A stretch of 64,000 nt of DNA, taken from assembly GCF_032854445.1 (NCBI RefSeq), contig NW_027017965.1, positions 1-64,000 on the forward strand, read 5' to 3'. Numbering within the stretch: the stretch's first letter is position 1; each line of letters opens with the position of its first letter. A program made the translations under genes and the position numbers. This DNA is from Liolophura sinensis (Eukaryota > Mollusca > Polyplacophora > Chitonida > Chitonidae). The notes under the pieces are model-generated. The model ran no database searches, was not told the origin of the DNA, and was given only the letters and a program-made list of their open reading frames with translations. This document shows positions 54,111 to 63,996 of the stretch, piece after piece.

Positions 54111-54437
54111 TGGGAATTTTTGTGGGACTGAAACCTAGGGAATGAATGATTATGGCTTAACGCCACACGAAATAGGCCATTAAGTGATGTGATATCCATT
54201 GCTTTGGGGTTATATTGATAATAGTTGTTCAGACACAAAACTTTCCAAGTCAAAGTCCTAGTAGCTCGTATTACAAGTATTTATTAAAAAGAACACATAG
54301 CTGGTGAACTTGGGCAACAAGATGATGCTTTGGTACTGTGACAACCAGTTAGTTTTCCTTTTTTAGAAACTGTCCAAAAACATTTAAAAAGTTACACTTA
54401 GGATAAGTGTGTATGTTTGTGAGTGAGTGAGAGTGAG

Positions 54438-54752
54438 TGCTTGGGGTTTAACGTCGTACTCAACAATTTTTCAGTCATATGACGACGAAGGAATCATTAG
54501 GGTGCATGCACGTGTAATGTGCCTCCTTGTTGCAGGACGGATTTCCACCGCTCTTTTATTTAGTGCTGCATCACTGAGACGACTTACCGAAGGCAAGTAA
54601 GTCGCCCCGCCCGAGCCATTATACTGATACGGGTCAACCAGTCGTTGCACTGTCCCCTTCATGCTGAACGCCAAGCGAGGAAGTTACAACTTCCTCTTTT
54701 TAAAGTCTTAGGTGTGACTCGACCAAGGATTGATCCTGGATCTACCGGTCTG
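54438..54752 (-). repeat. tRNA-derived SINE, second family, complete
   Basis: Minus-strand copy: GGGGTTTAACGTCGTACTCA then ACAATTTTTCAGTCATATGA at the left (3' end), GTGCCTCCTTGTTGCAGGAC, GCCATTATACTGATACGGGT, and a tRNA-like head at the right (GATTGATCCTGGATCTACCG). Relatives: 20533-20790, 18702-18845, 3652-3945. Confidence 0.8.
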
Positions 54753-55530
54753 TATGTTTGTGAGAAGTCAGTGTGTTATCAGAAAGTTTGAAATACATGT
54801 ATTCGTACATCCAAATATTTGTTGAAAATGTTATGTATATGATGGATTGAAATAGATATTTGTAAGCTTTGGAAAATATCATACTGTGTACAGTTGAGGT
54901 TGGAATTAAGATAGACTATCAGTCTACCTTAATCCCAGGATAGGCATTTTCTCTTTGTTTTAAAAAAAATATGCACATATTTGCTGTTGTGGATATCATC
55001 GCAAGATTAAAATCTCTGTATGTGGGTGTGGGATGAATCATGGTATTAGTTTCTATAAGTCTGTTACTTTTGTTTACATATTCAACCCTTTCCCCCTGAA
55101 ACCTCTTTGCTTGTGTACTGTAAGTCCAGTGTTAAATGGCCGAACATTTAAAAATTCAGCTTGAGTCGAATGTGGATTTCAGTCAAGGGGTTCGTTGTGC
55201 CTACTCACTGTCCATTAATTGTGAGATGTACCTGTAGTCTTAACTCTTCACTGCCTAAGAACAAGCACTAATTTCTCTGGGAGTTATAGTTTGCCAGTTT
55301 CAAAGCTCCACAGAATTTTACAGAATGAAACATTAAAATTTATCTGAGCTATAGAGCATGCAGTGTACCTCCAAGCTATACCTCTAGAAACTTTTATTAC
55401 TAAATAAATTTTCTTCTCATAACGGATATAAATGCAAATAACTATCTTTACCAGTCTCTCTTCACAGACTCGCACGAGTCCTAGCTGTTAGTATCGCCAG
55501 TGCTAAAAATTGTAAATTTATTATGATCCT
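54753..55530. other. Intergenic, no gene seen
   Basis: AT-rich, stops in all frames, no repeat recognised. Confidence 0.4.
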
Positions 55531-55807
55531 TTAACTCTTTGAGACCTACGCTCGACTGCAGTCGAGCCACGAAAAACTCGTTTCACGGCCGAGGCTCGAC
55601 TCCAGTCGAGCGAGTATCACACCTGTCATATGACGCGTAATAGGGGGAATCCCGGGAATTAGGTTATTTTTAACATCAACGGCAGGAGTCACGTGATCTT
55701 GGGGAAGACCTTTTCTATTTACAGCATGTCGATAGGCAGCCATCGTGATAGCTAGTTTTACAGAGTTCGACGTGGAATTTTGTTTTTGTTTTCGTGGTCA
55801 GCTGATA

Positions 55808-56197
55808 ATGGCGGCGAGGTTTACAAGTCAGGAGGTGCTGGGGGAACTTCAAGCCGATAGTGATTCAGGTGATGATGACTTTGACAACGAAAATGACACA
55901 TTTAGTGAGGATAATTCTGACATCGAAATTCGTGATTTTGCCGAGGTACAACTACAACATGCACAAAACAGTGAACATGACATGTCCGATACCGATAGTG
56001 GCGGAAGTGACAATGAACCAAGTGCTCATTCTGTCACTGGCACGTCAGATAAGGACTCAAATAATGAACAAATCAACGCCGATAGAGCAGATTCTGACAG
56101 TGATACTAACTCAGACCCTTATTTCTATTTCTGTAGGAAAGGGAATATCTTGTTTTGGAAATTGTTTTTTTCACATATTCAGAGGGATAGGAGGTGA
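55808..56197 (+). pseudogene. N-terminal fragment of a piggyBac-like transposase
   Basis: Start chosen at ATG 55808 (MAARFTSQEVLGELQADSDS). About 110 residues of very acidic, Ser/Asp-rich sequence, as is typical of the start of piggyBac transposases, then a change to unrelated sequence and a stop at 56197. The catalytic DDD domain is absent. Assignment depends on the flanking TTAA ends and the acidic N-terminus, not on catalytic motifs. Confidence 0.5.
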
Positions 56198-56244
56198 CTT
56201 TACAGCCACCCCCCCCCCTCAGACACAATTGTTTTTTTTTTGTT

Positions 56245-56254
<10 letters not shown>

Positions 56255-56275
<21 letters not shown>
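56255..56275. repeat. 21-base G homopolymer
   Basis: Preceded by a T-run and by a C-run at 56209-56218; lies inside the piggyBac remnant. Length is unreliable in any assembly. Confidence 0.9.
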
Positions 56276-56918
56276 CACGTACAACCTAAAACAATAATGT
56301 TCTGAAACATTATTACCTTTCCAACAATTGTTTCATTCATGTGATGACTGAAAATAAATATCTTCCTTTACTTCTGTAAGAAAACAATCACAAAATTGTC
56401 AATCTGTGTATTTTTTTAGAAGGTGGGGGATTTGCCCCCCCTTACATTTGTGGGGGGGCACCTACACCTTCAAATTATGTATATTCTGAAAGCTTATTCA
56501 ATTTCCTACAAATGATGCATTATGTGTTTTGACTTTACATGAATTCTTCTCACCCAAAATCGCTTTTGAAAAAAATGCTGTCGTTATCTAAAAATCATTA
56601 TGACACCATATGTCATTATGACATATGGTGTCAAAGGAATGCAGTACCGAAAGGGTTAAGGGTCTCCTGATATCAACGAATCAGTCATAACCTTGATTTG
56701 TACTAAACATAGTCAACAATCAATTAAAGGTTAAAAATAATTTTCACTAGGCAGTGAATTTAATGTGCACATCGAACACATATAAAACACTAATATCACT
56801 AATTTAAATTCACCTCAGTGTACAAACTATTCTGGATTAAGTGGCATTTATCAAAGTATGCATAGGGCATTACACTGAACTGTTTGTATTAGATGCAAAA
56901 TAAAAATGTTGGCTTTGT

Positions 56919-56954
56919 GGATCAACTTACCCCGTGCATGGGGTAAGCTGATCC
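56919..56954. repeat. Short hairpin
   Basis: Arms GGATCAACTTACCCC and GGGGTAAGCTGATCC pair at 14 of 15 positions around a 6-base loop. A related GGGGTAAGTTGGTC occurs alone at about 58049. Confidence 0.6.
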
Positions 56955-57549
56955 ATAGCGTGGGATAAGCGAAGCCGCCACATAAAGAAGCAAGTATCCT
57001 TTATGTATTATTAAATAAACCGTTTTATTTTAGCTTTGTTACTTTTACTAAACTGCAAGTATTTCGTTTTGGTTCTTTCACTGTCAGCCTAGACTGCCAT
57101 TGTAATATGAAGTTTTCAGTGTTGTGAAAAAGACAAATAATAACAGAAAATCAGATTTCTAAACACAAGTTTCACGAAGATTGGATAATGCCCATGCAGT
57201 TGAACGTGCGTAGTTTATATTGTAGTTTTTTAAGCCACACAGGAATTTGAGCAAATTAGATCTTTCGGCAGATCCCCCAGTGTGGTTGGCTCAGGGAGAT
57301 TTTGAACAATGTTATCATTTATGAAACAGGTTTCCTGTTGACAAAGAAAACCATGTTCATTTGCGCAGCTGCTTCCGAAAAAGTAAACATTCATAAGCAC
57401 CTTTTCCCTTCTCATATCTTACGCTTACACTAATCACAATTAACCAAGAGTCATACCTATTCACTCTAAATTCATGGACTGACTAACTATCGGATATTTG
57501 TAGTCCTAGATAACTGATAACATGATGAATGTGTCACTGCATGCAAAAG

Positions 57550-57938
57550 TGACATTTTGGAGAAGTGGATGGCCACAAAAACAGGGAGCAGTGACATTTT
57601 GGAGAAGTGGATGGCCACACAGACAGGGAGTAGTGACATTCTGGAGAAGTGGATGACCACACAGACAGGTTATAGTGACATTTTGGAGAAGTGGATGGCC
57701 ACACAGACAGGGAGTAGTGACATTCTGGAGAAGTGGATGGCCACACAGACAGGTTATAGTGACATTTTGGAGAAGTGGATGGCCACACAGACAGGGAGTA
57801 GTGACATTCTGGAGAAGTGGATGACCACACAGACAGGTTATAGTGACATTTTGGAGAAGTGGATGGCCACACAGACAGGGAGTAGTGACATTCTGGAGAA
57901 GTGGATGGCCGCGCAAAGAGGGATTAGTGACATTCTGA
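57550..57938. repeat. 42-bp minisatellite, array 2
   Basis: About nine units of the same 42-bp repeat as 52740-54110, alternating GGGAGTAGTGACATTCTGGA and GGTTATAGTGACATTTTGGA forms. It is bracketed by 36-bp direct repeats at 57514-57549 and 57939-57974 (two mismatches). Confidence 0.95.
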
Positions 57939-58180
57939 CTGATAACATGATGAATGTGTCATTGCATGCAGAAGATAAAAATGAAGCTGTATGAACATAT
58001 TACACAAATAACTCAGATATCAACATCAAAACATGTAAACAATAGTATATGGGGTAAGTTGGTCGATGTCTCATCTTACCAGGCCTAGCAGCACAACTAC
58101 TTTTTTTTCTTGGGAGCTACAAAACTATTAATGCCTAAACTGATTTTACATCACAAACCAAATGACTGAAGTATAAGCAA

Positions 58181-58259
58181 ATGCCGTGAATTACAATAAT
58201 AAGAAAGAATTTGGTAACTTTTACGGACAGACCTTTGTTATGATTTATTATCAATAACA
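58181..58259 (+). repeat. Partial 5' LTR
   Basis: Shares GCCGTGAATTA, AATAAGAAAGA and ATGATTTATTATCA...TAACA with 61257-61359. Five bases after its end is a TGG (58265), where a primer-binding site would be expected. Confidence 0.55.
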
Positions 58260-58356
58260 ACGCATGGTGTAGGAGTGGTTGCTCCATTAGGACAATAACG
58301 ACGTTCGAAACAACCTGCTTTTCAGCGGCCGTAGGAATGGCAGGAGTGGAACGAAA

Positions 58357-58790
58357 GATTCACCCGCTTTCGGCTGGCGACTAAACTTCACAAGGAAGAT
58401 GGCGATGTTGAGGTTAGCTCTCTCATTTACGCGATGGGTTCGCAGTCACAAGCAATCTTGAAATCATTTGCCTTGAATGTGTTCGATGAACACTTTATCC
58501 CTAAGCGAAATGCGATTTTTGAGATCTGTCAGTTCGGTAAATGTATGCAGAGGGAGGGAGAAAGTGTAGAGACTTTCGTTAGAAACTTACACGTTCTCAG
58601 CGAACATTGTGACTTTGGTAACACAAAAAATGAGCAAATTCGTGACAGAATTGTTCTTGAAATTCTTGACAAGCTAGTATCCGAAGATTACAGATGAAAA
58701 CTGATCTAACTTTAGAGACAGTTATGAAATGTCACTCTGAAGTAGTGAAAAAGCAGAAATTAGGTCAGATTCGCGCAGTGGATAGCGATG
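58357..58790 (+). pseudogene. Gypsy gag fragment
   Basis: FRLATKLHKEDGDVEVSSLI and IYAMGSQSQAILKSFALN, then MQREGESVETFVRNLHVLSE HCDFG-type capsid helices, followed after a frame change at about 58695 by TDLTLETVMKCHSE. This is the retrotransposon gag/capsid pattern of Ty3/Gypsy elements. It would coat the element's RNA in a particle. It is interrupted and not functional. Confidence 0.6.
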
Positions 58791-58989
58791 AAGTCACGCA
58801 CGGCAGCGGGAAGACCGTTGTCTATGCAAAAGTAGAGTATCGGACGTACACGCGGAGCAAAGCCAAGGCAATATAAACCGATGCCGAAAAGGGAAGACGA
58901 CGACCGGTGTACACGCTGTAGTCGCACTCACACCCGAAGTAAAAGTCCAGCCCAAATGCTGAGTGTAGGAAGCGCCACAGACGCGGGCA

Positions 58990-60175
58990 TTACGAGCGTT
59001 GCTGCAGAACCAAAATTTTGTCGACGATGTAAAACATAACCTTCTCAGTCGTGCAACAGCGGTTGCAATGGGCCTGATACAGCTAGTAGATGAGATCAAC
59101 GCTGACGTATTCGGTGACATTGGCTTGATGAAAGTTGATGAAGTGAAAATAACGTTGAAAGATGACGCCACGCTTAACGCGAACAAACCGCGCGACGGGT
59201 GCCCATCCCTTTAATGAAGGAAGTGCCGCATGGAGCAGGCAGGTGTTATAACCAAGGTAACAGAACCGACATACTGATGTGCTCCGATGGTTCCAGTTTT
59301 GAAACCGAACGGAAACGTTCGTATATGTGTTGACTTAAAACAACTCAACAAACTCAAAGCGCGAGCGTTACACGCTACCGACGCTTGACGATGTCCTCCA
59401 TAAATTGAGGAATGCCAAATATTTCTCGCGGTTAGACGCAAGTTCGGGATTCTGTCAAATTCCGTTAGATAGTGAAAGTTCGAAACTGACTTGTTTCATG
59501 ACGCCACTAGGGAGATATGCCTTCCGTAAACTTCCATTTGGTATAACAAATGCCCCAGAGATCTTTACCCGTGCAGTCTCAGAACTACTTGGAGATCTAG
59601 AAAGTACAGCTGTGTTCATGGACGATGTATTCGTTGGAGGCGACAAGCCAAAATCGCAAGACCTTCTTGATCGTGTACTGGATCGCGTGCGAGCATCAGG
59701 ATTCTCACTGAATAAGGACAAATAAGTCCATTGCCAAACAGAATTGGATATTCTAGGACACAGGCTTATTGCTAATGGAATTAGTCCACATCCCGATAAA
59801 GTCAAGGCGATACAAGGCTTGAATCCGACAACTGATCTGTCGGAATTAAGACGATTTTTGGAAATGGTTAATTATCTTGGACAATATTTCCCAAATTTGT
59901 CGGAACTGCTTCAGCCCCTACATGAGTTGCTGCAATCTGACAAAGTTTGGATGTGGGAAGAACCACAGAACAAAGCCTTTGCCACGGCAAAACAGGCTTT
60001 AGTTTCTTTTCCAGTGTTAACGGTGTACGACGTGAAACTGCCAACAATGGTAAGTGCAGATGCATCTCGATATATACTTGGCGGTGTCCTATTGCATCTT
60101 AACGGATCGGAATGGAAACCGGCTGCGTACGCGTCAAGGACATTGGTGGAAACGGAAAAGCGTTACGCACAAATT
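58990..60175 (+). pseudogene. Gypsy reverse transcriptase and RNase H, disrupted
   Basis: In pieces: DVKHNLLSRATAVAMGLI (58999 frame), the RT core with YFSRLDASSGFCQIPLD and FGITNAPEIFTRAV (59405-59725), catalytic box FMDDVFVGG in place of the usual YxDD type, a stop at 59723-59725, then LDILGHRLIANGISPHPDKV, LRRFLEMVNYLGQYFPNLSE and the RNase H start with TMVSADASRYILGGVL (59744 frame). These enzymes copy the element's RNA into DNA. Several stops before 59405 and the TAA after NKDK break the polyprotein. Normal pol would continue without interruption into integrase. Confidence 0.8.
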
Positions 60176-60906
60176 GAAAAGAATAAGCGTTTCGTTCAGT
60201 ATGGATGGCCTGATCACGCGAAAGACTTTCCGGAAAATATCAGAGACTATTTTTCCGTACCTGAGAGACTTAGTACAGTCAACGGATTTTTGACTTGTGG
60301 TATTCGAATTGTGATTCCGGAGTGTTTACGTCATGACATTCTTGATCGAATCTATGACGGACATCAGGGTATGACTAAATTCTCTCAGCGAACCAGCCAG
60401 TCGGTATGGTGGCCAGAAGTCAGCAAATAGATCCAGACAAAAGTACCTCAGTGTTCTTATTGCCAAGTTCACCAACCAAGTTTGCGAAAGGAACCATTAA
60501 AGTCAACTCGTTTGCCTTCACGTCCATGGCAACAGATCGCAGCGAACATTTAAGAACAGATATTATTTGATAGCGATTAATTACTTTTCACGTTATTTTG
60601 AAATATCGGAAGTGTCCCATCTTACTAACTGTAAGACAATCTTGAAATTGAAAGACATTTTTGCCAAATTTGGGAACAGCCCATCTTCTCATCACAGACA
60701 TGGGAACAAATTTCGTTTCTGTCGAATCAAAAGAATTCCAAGCAACCTACAACTTCCATCACACAAAGGTGAGTCCACACCATCATCAAGTCGATATTGC
60801 TGTAATAAGCGACGTGAAACCAGCATCGGGAATCACCCCAGACATGATCCAGCCATTGCCAGATCCCTTTGACGACATTGTGGAAGGTACTCCAGCAATA
60901 CGCTAG
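60176..60906 (+). pseudogene. Gypsy integrase remnant
   Basis: The zinc-binding H2C2 part is visible as RHDILDRIYDGHQGMTKFSQ and, after a stop at 60428-60430, CSYCQVHQPS. A core fragment (YFSRYFEISEVSHLTNCKTI, then after a frame change HLLITDMGTNFVS with the second Asp) follows, and a C-terminal tail. Most of the core and the final Glu are not identifiable. Confidence 0.6.
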
Positions 60907-61176
60907 AATCGGCAGCGAGCGCGCTCAACTACTCGTTCTGGACGTGTGATTAATCCACCTAAACGTTACAGTTTCGAATGACTGGTGTTCTGGTGTCTCA
61001 AAGTTAATTGTCAGTGTAAGCTTGAGTTAAGTTAATTGTTCTAAAGTTAATCAGAAAGTGCAGGTATGTCCTTGTAATTGTGGAAATCCAAAGTGTGGAC
61101 AGTGATCTGATTTATGAGACAACTGGTTAATTTCAAACTTTGATGAAGATTTCAGTTAACTCCATAAGAGGGAAGA

Positions 61177-61359
61177 TGTCATATAATGGTGTTGTATACT
61201 GTAAGATGCAACCTTAGCGTTTGAAACAAACGATAGTCGTGACGACACATGTACACTTGCCGTGAATTAGAGTAATAAGAAAGAGTTCTTTCTTATGATT
61301 GATTTATCAGATCTTTTTATGATTTATCAGATCTTTTTTATGATTTATTATCACTAACA
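61177..61359 (+). repeat. 3' LTR of the Gypsy element
   Basis: 183 bp, TG...CA ends, preceded by a polypurine tract at 61166-61176. Contains two tandem copies of TTTATGATTTATCAGATC. Confidence 0.7.
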
Positions 61360-61399
61360 AGACAAATGTGAAATTAGTTCCAAGTTCCAACAGTATTTA

Positions 61400-61660
61400 A
61401 GTAGTATAGAGAATAGGGGTTCTGGCGCACCTTCCCCTTGGCAAATAGAGGCTCCCAGCCCCCATTCCCTTCCCTGCTTCTGGGGGTAGTATACACACTA
61501 TAGGTTATGGACCACCCTCCCCTGGGGGCCCTCCCCAGAACAAATAGAGGGCCCCTCAGCCTCATTTCGTGAAAAGATATAAGCATATTAGCCCACCCTC
61601 GGCCGCACCTTCCCCTGGGACCCTCCCCAGAACAAATAGAGGCCCCCAGCCCCTTCTAGT
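61400..61660 (+). repeat. E3 terminal region with three iterated motif copies
   Basis: Three copies of a unit with core CAAATAGAGG and flanking CCTCCCC and CCCAGCCCC occur at 61433-61461, 61513-61560 and 61605-61655. GAAAAGATATAAGCATA at 61571-61587 is shared with E1 (876-900, inverted). Confidence 0.7.
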
Positions 61661-61743
61661 GTCGCACTTAGACACATCGGTCTTTCGGTCTATTCCCCGC
61701 CGAAACAAGTACCACAACGACCAACCAGAACGACAAAACAGAC

Positions 61744-62732
61744 ATGGCGTCTAATAATGTCACCTTCGACTGCGCTGAGCTCATTGCCGCTTGAGAGGCC
61801 ACCAAGGCCTCCGGCAAGCCGCTTTCGACGGTCTTCTCGATTGAAACCTCCGCCCGCCCAGCCCCCACGGTACGAAATACATGGGGCTCCACGTCGCCAC
61901 CCCTGGCAAGAAGGGGCGGCTGATGATGCGAGTTCTTAAGGAGAAGCACGTCGGCCAAATACCCCCTCTCGACGACGTCGAAGCCTCCCGCATCAACGCG
62001 GAGCGCGGCGGCAAGTACGGGGGCGTGAAAAAGCGCGAACGCCACCCCATCCTCAATGTGCAGCTATACAAGGACCGCGTCGAGACAGACGACCAAGGCG
62101 GCTCCAAAGGAGCCCTGCCCGGTGGCGACCAGAAGTCCGAGTACTTCCGCGTCCGCCAGTTCGTCGATGAATTCTTCAACGCGACGATGAAGGAACGCCT
62201 AACCGACGGGACCATCATCCTCCGGGATGCTCACCGCAAGGACTACCCGCCCGGCATGGTCGTCGTGCCCAACACCACGATTGTCCCGCTCTTCCAGACC
62301 CACGTGTCGATGGAGGCAAAGACGGATCCCGGTACTGAGCTGGCGAATCCGATCTGCCGCACAAACATGAAGTTCGACAAGGACACGGGCCTCCCCAAAA
62401 AGGCCACATTCTTCGACTACACGAAGGCCCACCGCGACGCCCAGACTGGCAAGCGCACCTATGAGCCTCTAACCTTTGACGGCCACCCGGTGACGGCGCA
62501 CAATGTCCACCTGATCCGCTCCCACTCGGTCTTCAGCGGCATCGTCAATATGAACGCTGTCTACGCCTCGAACATTGGCCTCTCCATTCCCTCAGAGATG
62601 GAGGTGGTCATCGTGGAGCCGCCCGCCAGCCACAGTATCACTGTCCACGACGTCTTCGAGGGAGACGAGCTCGGCGACGGCGACACCGCGGCCCCGCCCG
62701 CCAGCCGCCGTACCACCAAGGGGGGTCGCTAG
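61744..62732 (+). pseudogene. E3-specific gene of unknown function, near-intact
   Basis: Likely start ATG 61744 (MASNNVTFDCAELIAA), an in-frame TGA at 61792-61794, then a frame change near 61875 into the 283-codon frame from 61881. The large part has GLHVATPGKKGRLMMRVLKE, VRQFVDEFFNATMKERLTDG, NTTIVPLFQTHVSMEAKTDP, RSHSVFSGIVNMNAVYASNI and SIPSEMEVVIVEPP, with an acidic then Arg-rich tail (SRRTTKGGR). It is mixed alpha/beta with no Cys cluster, membrane segment or signal peptide. I do not recognise the family. It is strongly GC-rich with C-ending codons, unlike the host. Being next to the terminal repeat and reading inward, it may be an early DNA-binding protein, which is a guess. Confidence 0.55.
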
Positions 62733-62754
62733 CGCAAAAAAAAATCCGGAGCCT

Positions 62755-62835
62755 GCCGTTAGGGTGGTGATTAATTGGTAACAGGGGAGCTATAAACCAG
62801 GCCTTTTTGGACCATGGGTTCGAGCCCAACACTGG
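62755..62835 (+). other. tRNA-like sequence with Pol III A and B boxes in E3
   Basis: TGGTGATTAATTGG (62765-62778) resembles an A box and GGTTCGAGCCC (62817-62827) a B box, about 40 bp apart. A full cloverleaf does not fold: the acceptor strands do not pair and the T-stem is imperfect. It may be a degenerate tRNA, a SINE head or a Pol III RNA gene of the element. It lies in the gap between the two convergent E3 genes. Confidence 0.35.
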
Positions 62836-62851
62836 GCACCTCCCCAGAACA

Positions 62852-63996
62852 TCATTTGAAAAGGGCGTTTTTCAGTTCTTGCCGAGCTAGTTTTCGGCCG
62901 CGATCTATAAGCTGTTTTTTCGTGCTTTCATCGATCTCTACGGCGTTGAATGCCCTACGAGACTTAGCGCGTATCTCCTGCTTCAGATCAGAGTAGTTCT
63001 GGAGCTCCTGAACGACTTGCTTGACCTCTACGTCCGAAATAACACCATCTGATAATGCCGTAGATACCTGCGCATGGATGCTGTTAATTTTGGCCTCAGC
63101 CAACAGCCGTATATCGTTATGTTTCTTGGCCTTGGCGTGAAGTCGGCGGCTAACGAATTTTCCGGCGATATTTAAGACACCGCAAGCTATGGCCGCAGCT
63201 TCCATGGCCAAGACAGCAGGAGCTACAATTATTGTTGTGAGTAGTCCCAATCCTGCAACCCCTAGTCCCAAACCGGCCGTGAGCATGGCCGAATCAAGGG
63301 CCTCAGCGGCTAAGACACCGCGCCGGTACTTTTTGTACAAGGCCCGGCGGAGATCTCGCTCAGATTCAAGCTGATTCTGTATTTCGCTGATATACTGCAG
63401 ACGATGGGCGTGCGCCGCGCTCTCCGGCGGCGCAGTCGGGGGCCAAGGGGTTTTCAACCATAATCGTCGGCGTGGTCAGGGCCAAGGGATGGTCATCCGT
63501 AATCGTCGACGCCGCGCCCTCCGGCGGCAAGGGGTTTTCATCCGTGATCGCCGGGTACAGTCGTCCCATATTATCCGTCCTACGAATCAATAACGTTTTT
63601 TTTGAGATTGAAAACGCCCCCTGCAAAGACCCTCGAGAGAGCTCCGGATAACTGAGTCGCCCTGGGACGTTAAATTGATCATAAGTCTGAGCTCCTTTCC
63701 ATCGTGCTCTGCAGCCCACTTTAGTTTCAACAAGGTAATCATGGAGGAACGACGCTGAGAGGCCGTGCCCAGTATAATGTTGAAGATAAGTACAGATCCA
63801 GGGTTTATTCGTAGTATGGCCATAGACACGGTTGCGCTTCAAGACGCACGGTCTCTACACCCGTCGCCGCAGTTAGTGTGAAGTAACCTCCTCCTTCCAT
63901 AGCTATATGACAGGCGCTTGTTGGTACGTACGACACGAAAGAGGCTCCGGAGTTAAAAACTTTTTTCACATCGACCCCAGTGGCCTGGACCGACAT
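62852..63996 (-). pseudogene. Gene Q, E3 copy, 5' half frameshifted
   Basis: The C-terminal 200 codons (62852-63457) are open and match E1 and E2 (LQYISEIQNQLESERDLRRA, the Gly/Ala-rich block, ...KNALFK). The N-terminal half is recognisable in three frames: SYVPTSACHIAMEGGGYFTL (63996-63805 frame), ILRINPGSVLIFNIILGTAS (63829-63587 frame) and LSYPELSRGSL (63366-63842 frame). At least three frame changes therefore lie between 63500 and 63840. A tandem repeat of about 50 bp at 63425-63560 (core GGGGTTTTCATCCGTGATCG-like) inserts an extra Pro/Asn-rich stretch not in E2. Confidence 0.7.

Larger units (their letters stand above)
55535..56655 (+). mobile_element. piggyBac-type remnant, internally deleted
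   Basis: Flanked by TTAA at 55531-55534 and 56656-56659, the piggyBac target. Ends are CTCTTTGAGACC on the left and, inverted, CCCTTTCGGTAC on the right, resembling the CCCTTT ends of the superfamily. Subterminal palindromes are present: CTCGACTGCAGTCGAG at 55551-55566 and a 33-bp inverted repeat around ATATGTCATTATGACATAT near 56615. Only the N-terminal end of the transposase is left, so it could move only with help from another copy. Confidence 0.6.
58181..61359 (+). mobile_element. Degraded Ty3/Gypsy LTR retrotransposon
   Basis: A 3' LTR at 61177-61359 starts TGTCATATAATGG, ends ACA and is preceded by the purine tract AAGAGGGAAGA. A related ~80-bp piece at 58181-58259 is the 3' part of a 5' LTR. 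Between them lie gag, reverse transcriptase, RNase H and integrase fragments, all with stops or shifts. The 5' part of the first LTR is missing. Confidence 0.8.

Noticed and set aside
53219-54253. 344-codon minus-strand ORF and other long ORFs in the minisatellite
   Set aside because: They exist only because the 42-bp repeat has no stops in several frames; no start context, domain or flanking gene structure.
62755-62835. A genuine tRNA gene
   Set aside because: A and B boxes are present but acceptor and T stems do not pair properly and no clear anticodon loop is formed; kept only as a tRNA-like sequence.
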